From the NCBI GenBank assembly GCA_947044365.1, contig OX345640.1, forward strand, positions 8,445,588 through 8,509,587: a stretch of 64,000 nt of DNA, given 5' to 3'. This document shows positions 25,479-37,800 of this stretch, piece after piece (the stretch's first letter is position 1; the number at the start of each line of letters is the position of its first letter). Position numbers and translations under genes: made by a program. Under the pieces are notes generated by a model that was not told the DNA's origin, did not search any database, and saw only the letters and a list, made by a program, of their open reading frames with translations. The stretch comes from Petrosia ficiformis. Its lineage: Eukaryota > Porifera > Demospongiae > Haplosclerida > Petrosiidae.

Positions 25479-27881
25479 ATGGCGAAATGTGTGAAGTCTC
25501 TTCATGGTGGCTGTCAGTGTATTTTGGGTCGTATTGCAACAGCTGATGTGTTAATTAGACACACCAATGTAAGTGGAAAACACTGCTGTATTGAGATACA
25601 TAAAGTGAAGAGAGAAGCATCACGTGATGACCCATCTTTGCTTGATTCCAGTCAGCCTGATGCTAGTCAGGATCCACACCCTGATTCTAGTCAAGATCCA
25701 CAACCTGATTCCAGTCAGCATGAGATGTTACATAAACTAGAAAACAAAACTAAATATTGTTTAAAATGTACGATAACTGATTATAGTAGTAATGGAACAT
25801 GGATTTCTTGTCGAACGGATTCTTCTTTAAAAAACATTAAATGTTTAAAAAACAAATCATTTCGTTTGAAGAAAAACGTACCAACAGATATTAAATTAGG
25901 AGATGTGATAATGTTATTACCACCATCTCATAGTGACTATATGCATTACTGTTATGTATTAAGTAAAGGAGTGAAGAAAGGTGAAATCGTCTTGTGTCAG
26001 GTAGTCATGAAACAAGATGGAGGTCATAGTTCTGATCTTGAAGACACTCAAATTGAAAATAGGGGAAAAAAATTAGTTGAGTGTAATATGTCAGGAATTG
26101 AAGGTATTAACCGCAAGAAACGGACATTAGAAGAAAGAGGAGACATGAAGGAGAATGAGGTTAGGCAGAAAGCAATTAAATTGGATATTACTGATGAAAT
26201 ATTAACCACACCCAAAGCTATACGTACATTATCACCTGTACCATCCATTCCTTCATTATCTCAACAATTATCTGAAGAGCAGTGTCCCAAATGTAAGCAT
26301 TTATTCAGTATTATAGAACTAGTATCTCATGTAGAAGAATGCGATAACAATATTCGGTGTCAATATTGTCACAAACTATTTCCAGTCGTTGATATCATTA
26401 CTCATGACTGCCCAGAGAAGAATAGGACTACATTAAATGAAGAGGTATGTATTTAATTACGAATTAAATAATTATAATTATCTATATATTATCAGGTGAC
26501 AACAGACGATCCTATTGAGAGATGTATGATGTGTTTCTGTGACTTTCCAATTAGTGAGCTAGTAACACACGCAGTAAAATGTCAGGGTGAGATGCTTGGA
26601 TCAAAAGATAGATTCAGAGACTTCCTTCCTTCAATACATGATGTACGTTATATACATTATATTATACTAATCATTATTGTACATACTAGGTGGATGCATT
26701 AACTATGTCTGTATTAACACCCACTCAACAACAAGCTGTAGATTACGTAAGAGAGACTTCACGAACTGAAGCATCCGATCAATATGCTGATTTATGTATG
26801 AGAGTAATTAAGCTGGGATACACACCAAAAGATTTACAAAGGTATGAGAGGAATTTAATAATTAATTATAATTAAATATAATTATATATATATATATATA
26901 GGGTATTACAATGGGTTCGTCATGACGCCCCTATAATAATACATCTTAATTTGGATCATGTTTTAAATCATCTTATTAAAGATACTCAATACAGGAACCT
27001 TTTTGAGATAGGGTCTGGGAGTGGGTCATGTGACTTTTCCGCCAGAAGATCGTGGGAAGTATGTATATTTATAATTATATTATATTATTATGATGTTGTT
27101 TTTATTATCAGGATAATATATTTAATAATATATATAAATACAGTAGACCAGAGGAAAGAGTTAAATATGGTGTATTAAATATAGTTGGTGATCCTCATGG
27201 AGTTCGCTGTTGTTACTCATATGGAGACTCATTCATTCAGGTATGATCACGGTAACCATGGTAACCAGTAAATTATGATTTATTTATAGTTAAAGAAGGT
27301 TAGATTAAGAACAACTTTTGCTTCAATGGACACATCATCATCGTCAGTTAAATTATCATGTTGTGAACACTATGGAAATGTATTAAATGAATATGCAGAT
27401 CCTGAGCTTAGAGCTGTATGTATTAACACACATGTATATATGTATGTATTATATATATACATCTATGTATAGATTCTTGATGTTGCTACTCATCGAAAAG
27501 CTTATATGAAGTCAACAATGATAGGTCATTATAAGGAGGTATGGTTTGTATATATATGTTAATGTGTATGTAGTATATTCATTATAGATTCAAATTCATG
27601 GTCCTGTTTCTCTATCTGAAAATGTGGATTGTATCGTTGTCAGTCCACGTCACCGTGGTAACCATGCTATTGAGAAGATGTTGGATAAGTTTGTGGATAT
27701 TAACAAATGTAATTTAATATGGATGGATAAAGAGAGTGATATAGTAACAGATCTAGGATGGGGAACCACAGAGGGAGCTTATTATGATGATTATAGCAGT
27801 GATGAGTACTCATCTTTTCCAGAACCTGTATACCATCATCCAGTATATGATAGTGCTGGTTACTATGGTTACTATCATTAA
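25479..27881 (+). CDS. FHA / SQ-cluster / C2HC zinc-finger / DUF3626-like protein
   Basis: Eight exons (25479-26444, 26496-26642, 26690-26841, 26902-27058, 27112-27240, 27290-27415, 27473-27538, 27588-27881) give 678 aa. I chose the second in-frame ATG (AAATATGG context); the first is at 25449. Residues 8-150 have FHA landmarks: GR (17-18), S-x-x-H (32-35) and NG (104-105), a phosphothreonine-binding fold. A loop insertion at 55-80 carries four SQ dipeptides. Near 280-360 are three C2HC fingers spaced C-x2-C-x11-H, with x3-C in the first and third, resembling UBZ4 ubiquitin binders. The C-terminal half (about 372-620) has IIIHLNLDHVL, RRSWEDNIF, ERVKYGVLNIVGD, LRTTF and YKEIQIHGPVSL, which I recognise from the mainly bacterial DUF3626 family. 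The last 30 residues are Tyr/His/Asp-rich. Domain calls are by eye. A role in DNA-damage or ubiquitin signalling is inference. Confidence 0.8.
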
Positions 27882-27975
27882 TAGTTTATAAATCCTGTAT
27901 ATCATAATCCATTGTATGATTATTATCATTATTAATATAAACTTTAATAATATTGATAGCAACAAGAACAATTGT

Positions 27976-28628
27976 TTATTGACTTGGAGAATCTTCACTT
28001 GGACTTGTAATGATGATGGGTCGATGTAACTAAAAAATGTACATACACAATTATGAACATTATAATTACATACATACATGTGCACAAACATAAATATTAT
28101 AGTACATGCAATATATTGATGTTATCATACTGTATCTGAGATATTTATCCATTTCAATGTAGTGAGGTATTTATCGTCTTGTGAAGGATGTGTATCTAGT
28201 GTCCAATATTTAAATGATGAAAAGGTTTTGTCTATAGAGAGCGTTCTTTGTATATCTTTCTCTTGTACTAGTATATTACCAGATAAACTGTCTTTATCTT
28301 CTTTTAAAACAACTCCTTTAATTAAGTGTATATAATTATGAAATATATTTAACGAACATACTAATAGTTACCACGGTAACTAGTAGGTAGTTGTATGGGT
28401 GTGCCTTTCAGTGGTCTTCCTCGTAACGATGCACTTAACACTATTATAATAAATATTATAAATATATTATCATTTGAGTATATGGATGATACCTTCTTTT
28501 CCAAGTGATGAATGTACTGCTGATGATTGTATTGTGGGTTCAAAATATTTACTAACATTAGCTTGTGTTACACCATCAGGAACAGTTATTGAACAGGGGA
28601 GTAAATGAACTTGTATATTAGTGTCCAT
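27976..28628 (-). CDS. RNASEH2C: Ribonuclease H2 subunit C
   Basis: Four exons (28493-28628, 28372-28440, 28131-28315, 27976-28029) give 147 aa. RNase H2 removes ribonucleotides misincorporated in DNA and cuts RNA in RNA:DNA hybrids; subunit C is a small non-catalytic partner that binds subunit B. Family signs: an N-terminal VHLLPCSI, YFEPTIQ, then SLRGRPLKGTPIQLP, and FKYWTLDTHPSQDD near the C-terminus. The family is weakly conserved, but the order and spacing of these segments match. The gene converges on the FHA gene (95 bp between stop codons) and is divergent from XPO7 (188 bp between start codons). Confidence 0.85.
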
Positions 28629-28816
28629 TGTTCTAATAAATAATAAATATTATTATAAATAAATAAACAATGACCTACAAAATAAACAGTACTCGCATTC
28701 CCTCCTAAATTAGGAACCCTTTTCCGTATATCTCCGTATACTCTAAGGTTCTTATGTGTGTGTGTGGATGTGTTCTGCTGTATAATCTTTCTGAGATAAG
28801 ATAATGTTCTTTAAAG
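28629..28816. promoter_or_regulatory. Divergent RNASEH2C / XPO7 promoter
   Basis: 188 bp separate the two start codons. CCGTATA occurs twice here, near 28724 and 28735. No recognised factor site is evident. Confidence 0.6.
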
Positions 28817-31800
28817 ATGGAAGAACAGGTTAGGGCTGTAATATGCAACTTGCTGCTTGCATATAATTTCCTTATTTCTATTTCCAGATATCACAGCTTG
28901 AATTATTATGTCAGCAATTGTATGAATCAAATGATATATCAACAAGACAGCAAGCAGAAAAAACATTGGTAGCTTTTTCTGAGTCTCCAAACTCTCTCCC
29001 TCAATGTCAAATATTACTAGAGAGGTCACAAGTAAGTCGGTACTAATTATACATGTGTAGGTAGCACATGGTGTATATATATATATATATAATTATATAT
29101 ATATATATATATAGTAAACTCTGGTAATTGCGGACGCTTTTTTTCAATTTGCATGTAAAAATGTCTTACTTTTTACTGTATCAAGCCAATCTGACGAATT
29201 ACACCAACGAAATAGACACCACAGTAATCAGCAAGGTGTCACTAGTACAACTGTTCTACTGCCAGTTCTTTAAACTGAAAGGATAAAAAGTTATAGTGCG
29301 ACAAAAGGAAAGACTGTTGAGCAGGTAAAGTCGGACTGTGTAGGGTAATTTCGGACTATGTTTTACGGAGGGATCCACGGAAGAACACGATTAATAAACG
29401 GAAAGCACGTGTGAGGCATGGTAAAGAGAGATGCTTTTTTACTGGATTTTTTTCAAGGTTAGAGGGTTGAATACAAATAAAATGTATTCAATATAGAAGT
29501 ATTACATATATAAGTGATAACTGTAAAAACTGTGTGTGTGTTTAGTTGCATGATTCACAAATGTAGTCTCCTATGTCTTCTAATTCTTCTTCTTCTAGTC
29601 CTATGCATGCAGCATGGTACCACTGTTTGCATATTTTGCATTCTATCCATGTTTCACTCTCTTCTGTTTCTTCTTCCCAGATATTGCCACATTCACCGCA
29701 CACATCTTGATCGTCATTGTATTTTATCTTTTTGGGTCTAGAACTGGATCTTGCTGGCTGTTTCTCCTTTCTCTTTTTTCCCTTTGATTTTTGTTTTAGC
29801 TTTTCCTCATTTTTTTTCAATCTCTGTAGTTTTCTCTCTTCTTTTTCTAACTCCTTCCTCCTTTTTTCTTCCTCTTGTTTTTTTTGTATCTCCAGGGCTT
29901 CCTCTGCAGTGAGGCTCTCTCCAAGAGAAGCTACTCTTCTTCCTCTTTTAGCTGGTGTACTCTTTGACTTCACCGATTGTTCCAAGTACTTGAGAAAGAA
30001 TGCTGGCAGGGATGAATCTGTACTGGTGGTTGATTGTGATGATTGTGATGATTGTGACTCACTGACTGTAGCTTGGCCTGCTGGTGATGACGATGAGTTG
30101 TTTGAGTTTGACTGGTCAGATGTACCTGGATTTGGTGTTGAGTAACCAATATTGGAGTGTGACTGGTTGATCGGAACTGATGTTGGTGGTGATAATGAAG
30201 AGTTAGCAATTCCTGAGCTAGTTGATGTTGATGACGAAGGGCATTGAGAGGTAATAAGTTGGTTTGTTAGTTCACTGTCTATGTGTGTATTCAATTGTTC
30301 TAGCAAAGATTCACCATACATTGGGTCACAATTTAACTCATCTAGGTCTCTTTCATTACCTGATTCATCATTTTCTATATCATTAGGGTCATCATTGGTG
30401 CCACTGCCAAGTTGTTGTTGTTGTTGTTGCTTTTGTGGCCCAGTTGCCACAAGTGGTCTTGATGGCATAAGAGATCCATCTTCAATAGCATTACGAGAAA
30501 GGGGCATTATTCCTGTTCTCTTGAAGCCATTAACTGCATATGTAGGCTTAAAACCTTTCCATGCTTGGCCAATCAAGTATGGAAAATCAGTTTTTTTAAT
30601 ATACCGCCGTTCTTTCAAAAAGAGACTATGGGCTGCTTGATCATAAAAACCTTTTAATGGTTTCATGACAGCTACATCCAGTGGCTGTAGAAGATGGGTT
30701 GTGTGTGCTGGTAATTTTGCTAGTTCAATTCTATGTTCAATGGCCAACTGTCTTACTTCATATTTTATATGCGATTCATGGCCATCAATAATTAATAGAA
30801 CTGGTCTTTGCTGGGGTATGTGTGGAATAAATAAGTTCCGAAACCAATCAAGAAAGTTGATTTCGGTCATCCAGCCCTTTGCAGAGACAGCATATCGAGC
30901 TCCTGGAGGTCCGTTCTGTGTATGGTGAGGCATCAATCGTTGACCACTGTACAAAATGTATGGTGGCAACAAAAAACCTGACGCTGATATGCATACTTGT
31001 ACAGTAATGTTTTCTTTGCCTGTCCCACCTACTGTGTATTGTGGCGATTTCGCTCCTTTTCTGGCAACAACTTTCTGAGGGCGACCACAAAGGCAAAAGC
31101 TTGTCTCGTCTGCATTGAACACCCTTTCTGGGTGATTTAAAAGCCCATTTTTTTCTAACAGTGGTTGAAGCACGTCATGAAACCAGTGGTCAATAGTACC
31201 AGCATGAGTGTTCTTAGCTCGAGCTATTTGTAAGCTTTGTGGCTTCCTCATTGAGAGGTTAGGGTTTCGCTTGAGGAAATTGCTCCACCAATATCTACCT
31301 GGCACCCCATTTAAAAATAAATCACTTTTGTTTTTTTCTTTTAAGTAGTCAGCTACGATTGCTATGACATCCTTTTTACCCAAGCCGATTCCCCAGTCGG
31401 AAAAGTTTACACATACCTCAGCAATTATACCTTCTTCTTCTGCTGACAGCCTAGGTGGTCTTCCTTGTTTGGAACCCTTGCCATTTAACCTATCATTGAG
31501 AGTTTGTCTGGGAATATTGTACAATTGTGCTGCTCTGTACTGGGTTAGCTCACCATCTTTTACCCTCTGTATAGCCTCTTGTATGTCTGGTTCACTGTAT
31601 TTTTTTTTCATTCCACAGGTCTGAGACATCTATAATACCAAAGATTTTACTTTATTTACTTTTAAAATGAATTGTTTACTTACCTTTTTATGCACTTTCT
31701 CAACTAAATAAACACAAAACTTAGTGTACAGCCTACTGTTAACCACTTCAAAGATCCAGCTGGAATAATTTGCAGGTGTCATGTTATATATCAATCGAAA

Positions 31801-34800
31801 GGTCTATTCTCGTTCCGTTTGATGGGACAGGTTTGAGGATGCTTATATAAACTGTTATGTAATTATAATAGATACTTAAAAACCACTAAGTGCAGGTAAG
31901 TGCGGACATGTCAATTTAATTTACATTGTTTTTATATGCGCGTCCGGAATTGACAGTAGTCCGGAATTACCAGAGTTTACTATATATATATATATATAGT
32001 TATATGTACTAATATGTCTATTTAACTTGTTACAGTCTCCATATGCTCTCTTACTGGCATCGTCTACATTAACTAAGATAGTTACAGGTTCATCGAGTTC
32101 TCTAACTCCTCAAGACAGACTACAGCTCAGTAAGCTTCTATCTGTCTCTTATAAATAGATAAATTTCTTGTATATCTTTATTTAGGGAATTATGTTCTTC
32201 ATTATATGACATCTCGTGTTGGTCTTGTTGGATATGTAACTCAATCATTAGTGCAGTTAATAGCACGAATTACTAAACATGGATGGTTTGATACAGATAA
32301 AACTAAAATGTATATATTTAGAGATTTGTTAGATGAAGTTGGAAAGTTTCTACAAGTAAGTGATTGAGGTTGTAGCTCAGCACTAGCATCTTAAACCAAT
32401 TAACTACAGGTGTATGTACATGTATGTGCATGTACATGTATGTGCATGTACATGTATGTATGTACGTATGTATGTACATGTATGAACATGTATGTGTGTA
32501 TATATGTGTGTACATGTACATGTATGTGCATGTACATGTATGTATGTACATGTATGTGTGTATATATGTGTGTACATGTATGTGCATGTACATGTATGTA
32601 TGTATGGACATGTATGTGTGTACATGTATGCATGTACATGTACAGTGTATGTACATGTGTGTATGTGTGTATGTATGTATGTATGTACATGTATGAACAT
32701 GTATGTGTGTAAATGTATGTACATGTACATGTATGTATGGTAATTCTGATGGTAGAATGTTAACTTTGTATCTAGTGGTTTATCAATTTTTTCCATTGTG
32801 TTGTAGGGGTCAGTTCAACATTGTGAAATTGGAATTCAAATATTAACTGAATTAGTTCAAGAGATGAATACAGTTGAGAGTACCAGATCAATAGCTAAAC
32901 ATCGTAAAGTTGCTGGTTCATTTCGTGATGAAATGTTATATAATATATTTACTCTTTCTTGTACATTATTGAGACAAATTAATATTCGTGACGATCAACA
33001 GGTAATTATCTTTATAATTAATTAATAACTTATAATTAACTACTGTTCATTTATATAGCATAATCTGATTGGTTGTTTACTGAAGTTATCTTGTTCCTGT
33101 CTATCTTTTGATTTCATTGGTAATTCAAGTGACGAGTCTTCCGATGATCTATCCACTGTTCATATACCTACTACTTGGAGACCGTTATTTGTTGACTTCT
33201 CTACTCTTCAATTATTCTTTGGTCTAACTCACTCTCTACCTCCTAAACTAGCAGCTTCTGTTAGTTATTAATACTCTATCATGTACCTATCCTTCAATTC
33301 ATCTATCATGTACCTATCCTTCAATTCATCTATCCTGTATCTATCCTTCAATTCATCTCTCATGTATCTATCCTTCGATTCATCTATCCTGTATCTATCC
33401 TTTAATTCATCTATCTTGTATCTATCCTTTAATTTATCTATCATGTACCTATCCTTCAATTCATCTATCCTGTATCTATCCTTCAATTCATCTATCCTGT
33501 ATCTATCATGTATCTATCCTTCAATTCATCTATCATGTATCTATCCTTTAATTCATCTATCATGTATCTATGTTACAATCTCTCATAATTATATATTTAT
33601 TTTCTTCATTAGAGTGTCTCTTGTTTAGTATTGTTAGCCAGTACTAGGAGGTCATTGTTTGGTAATTCAGAAAGAGGGCAATATCTTGAACAGTTAGTCA
33701 AAGGTGTTCAAGGTTTACTGGAAGCTTCTCAAGTGAGTAATAAAATATATTTATTATTATTATTATTATTATTATTTTGTGTGTACAGCCATTAACTGAT
33801 CCGGAATGTTATCACGAATTCTGTCGGCTTTTGGTTCGACTGAAATCCAATTATCAGTTAGGTGAACTTATGAAATTAGAAGATTATCCTCAATTTATAC
33901 AACTTGTAGCTAAATTTACTATCACCAGTTTACAGGTACACACACACACATACACACACATACATACATTACATATAATATTATTTTATATAGAGTTGGC
34001 AGTTCTCGGCTAATAGTGTGTATTATTTATTGTGTTTATGGCAAAGGATGGTAGCTAGCGTACCTTTCATTAGATCACAAGATACTCATTTGCTTAATAT
34101 GTACGTACCAGAGGTAAGGTAATAAATATTAATGAGATCCATTAATAATTATTAATTATAATTAGATAGCTAAGATGTACATCACTTCACGTCTTGATTG
34201 TGTGGAGGGTGTAGTAACAGAAGGTATGGATGATCCATTAGATGATGAAACAGCATTGGGTCAACAACTAGATCAACTGAGTATAATAGCAAAGTAAGTA
34301 CATACATACACATGATTACACTTTTCCCTCCCTCCCTCCATCCCTTCCTCTCTTCCTCCCTTCCTCCCTCACTCGCTCGCTCCCTTCCTTCCTCCCTCCA
34401 TCCCTCCCTCCATCCCTCATATAGATGTGATTATCAAAACACATGTGAGCTATTAGTAACACTGTTTGACACAACTGCCTCATCATATCAACAAACACTT
34501 CAGACTAATCCAGGAAATGATAATGAACTTAGAATTAGAGAAGGTATATATAATTCTCATTCCTGTTCTTAGTCTCATTCCTGTTCTCCCATTCTCAGGT
34601 CAATTAGCATGGTTAGTTCACATGATAGGTCATGTGATGGGTGTACGAATATCTCATTCATCAACTGCTAGTTATGACACAATGGATGGTCAGCTTGTGT
34701 GCAGGTAATTCAATATTAATTAATGTTTGGTATAATGTATTATTAATGTAACATGTATTATTATATAGAGTTCTTCAGTTGATGGATCTCACTGATGCAC

Positions 34801-37800
34801 AGTTGCCTCAGGTATAGTATATTACTAGTATACTTCATTATTATTATTAGTATACTTCTGATATACATGTAGTATATTATAACTATTAGTATATCTCAGG
34901 AATAGTATATTATTAGTATATTATTAGTATATTATTAGTATACCTTTGTAACAGGTATCAGTATAATTAGTATATCTCAGTAGTAATATATTATTAGTAT
35001 ATTATAAGTATATTATTTATTAGTATTATTATTAGTATATTATTAGTATATTATTAGTATATATATTATTAGTATATTATTAGTATATTATTAGTATTAT
35101 TATTAGTATATTATTAGTATATTATTAGTATATTATTAGTATATATATTATTAGTATATTATTAGTATTATTATTAGTATATTATTAGTATATTATTAGT
35201 ATATTATTATTATACTTTTAGTATATTATAAGTATGTTATTAGTATATTATTAGTATAGTATTAGTATTTTATTAGTATTTTATTAGTATATTATTAGTA
35301 TATTATTAGTATATTATAAGTATTTTATTAGTATATTAGTATATTATTAGTATATTATTAGTATATTATTAGTATATTATAAGTATTTTATTAGTACATT
35401 ATTGGTATATTATTAGTATATTATTACTATATTATATGTATATCATTAGTATATTATTAGTATATTATTAGTATATTATTAGTATATTATAAGTATATTA
35501 TTAGTATATTATTAAGAATTATCATATATTTATTATCATAATCCACTTTTTAGAGAGGTAATGAACATCTTGATTTAGCACTAATAGGATTCTTTGAACA
35601 GTTCAGAAAAATATATATAGGAGAAATGATACACAAGTCAACACAGGTATATATATATGAATATATAATATAATTATATTTACAACTACTGGTCTTTGAA
35701 GGTATATCGTATGTTAGGAGAACGTCTTGGATTAAATGATGAAACTACAGTACTAAATGTAATTGTGAGGAAAATGTAAGTTAAGTGTCACATGATAGTG
35801 TCATGTGATAATAATGTGCATATATTTTGATATGTCACATGTCACATGATGACATATATTATATACAGAGTTACAAACCTCAAGCTATGGACTAGAAGTC
35901 GCAGTATTACAATAAGAACCTTACAGCTATTACAAGACCTGTCTGTTGGATTTACTAGTGTTAGAAAACTAGTTAAACTAGAATCAATACAATTCATACT
36001 TGACAATCATACTGTGAGTAATTAAAATATTATTATAATTATTAATCTCATTTTATCTCTATAGTCTGAACAGTTTCCATTCCTAAGTATAGCTGCTCTT
36101 CAAGTGGATATGAGATGTCGTACTATGTTCTATACTGCATTAGGTAGACTGCTATTAGTTGAATTAAGAGAAGATGAAGAAAAACTGAGACAATTCATGT
36201 CTCCTATTACTAGTGAGTCAATACTACATAACAAACACACTATGAACAAAAACTTATATAATGATGTCCTTATTATGTTTCCAAAATGGTTTCGATTTGT
36301 AATATTTTAGTATTCTCTCAAAATTCAAATGTTTACCCAAAACTATAATCTTGGTACTTATTTTTGGATTAGAAAAAATATTTTTCTGAAACTGTTCCTA
36401 GAGTTACATAGTGATGTCCTTGTTATGATTCTGCAGTATTTTTGATCCAAAATGTTGTTTGTAGGAACCATGAGCATTTTAGCGTTCTCTTGAAATTCTA
36501 ATCGAACCATGAACTATAGCCTTGGTACTTATTTTTGGATTAGAAAAAATATGTTTCTGAAACTGTTCCTAGCGCTACATAGTGATGTCCTTGTTATGAT
36601 TCTGCAGTATTTTTGATCCAAAATGTTGTTTGTAGGAACCATGAGCATTTTAGCGTTCTCTTGAAATTCTAATCGAACCATGAACTATAGCCTTGGTACT
36701 TATTTTTGGATTAGAAAAAATATGTTTCTGAAACTGTTCCTAGCGCTACATAGTGATGTCCTTGTTATGATTCTGCAGTATTTTTGATCAAAAATGTTGT
36801 TTGTAGGAACCATGAGCATTTTAGCGTTCTCTTGAAATTCTAATCAAACCAACTTTTAGCCTTGGTACTTATTTTTTCACTGGAAAAAATATTTTTCTGA
36901 AACTGTTCCTAGAGTGACATAGTGATGTCCTTGTTATGATTCTGCAGTGTTTTTGATCAAAAATGTTGTTTGTAGGAACCATAAGCATTTTAGCGTTCTC
37001 TTGAAATTCTAATCGAACCATGAACTATAGCCTTGGCACATTAGAAAAAATATTTTTCTGAAACTGTTCCTAGAGTTACATAGTGATGTCCTTGTTATGA
37101 TTCTGCAGTATTTTTGATCCAAAATGTTGTTTGTAGGAACCATGAGCATTTTAGCGTTCTCTTGAAATTCTAATCGAACCATGAACTATAGCCTTGGTAC
37201 TTATTTTTGGATTAGAAAAAATATTTTTCTGAAACTGTTCCTAGCGCTACATAGTGATGTCCTTGTTATGATTCTGCAGTATTTTTGATCAAAAATGTTG
37301 TTTGTAGGAACCATGAGCATTTTAGCGTTCTCTTGAAATTCTAATCAAACCAACTTTTAGCCTTGGTACTTATTTTTTCACTGGAAAAAATATTTTTCTG
37401 AAACTGTTTTTAGAGTGACATAGTGATGTCCTTGTTATGATTCTGCAGTGTTTTTGATCAAAAATGTTGTTTGTAGGAACCATAAGCATTTTAGCGTTCT
37501 CTTGAAATTCTAATCGAACCATGAACTATAGCCTTGGTACTTATTTTTTCACTGGAAAAAATATTTTTCTGAAACTGTTCCTAGAGTGACATAGTGATGT
37601 CCTTGTTATGATTCTGCAGTGTTTTTGATCAAAAATGTTGTTTGTAGGAACCATAAGCATTTTAGCGTTCTCTTGAAATTCTAATCGAACCATGAACTAT
37701 AGCCTTGGTACTTATTTTTTCACTGGAAAAAATATTTTTCTGAAACTGTTCCTAGAGTGACATAGTGATGTCCTTGTTATGATTCTGCAGTGTTTTTGAT

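Larger units (their letters stand above)
29114..31980 (-). mobile_element. Complete pogo-like (Tc1/mariner superfamily) DNA transposon
   Basis: A 2867-bp element in exportin-7 intron 2, bounded by TA on both sides (29112-29113 and 31981-31982), as expected for TA target duplication; the flanks are themselves AT repeats, so the duplication cannot be proved. The 22-bp terminal inverted repeats match at 21 of 22 positions. Further CGGA/TCCG motifs near both ends (left: TCGGAC near 29331 and 29350; right: near 31904 and 31943) could be extra transposase-binding sites. It encodes one uninterrupted transposase on the minus strand, against the host gene. The intact ORF and near-identical ends suggest recent insertion. 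Confidence 0.93.

Noticed and set aside
28361..28558. 65-aa ORF containing LSASLRGRPLKGTP
   Set aside because: Not an independent gene; the second half is an RNASEH2C exon read with its upstream intron.
29717..31624. Plus-strand ORFs opposite the transposase
   Set aside because: Antisense shadows of the 695-aa transposase.
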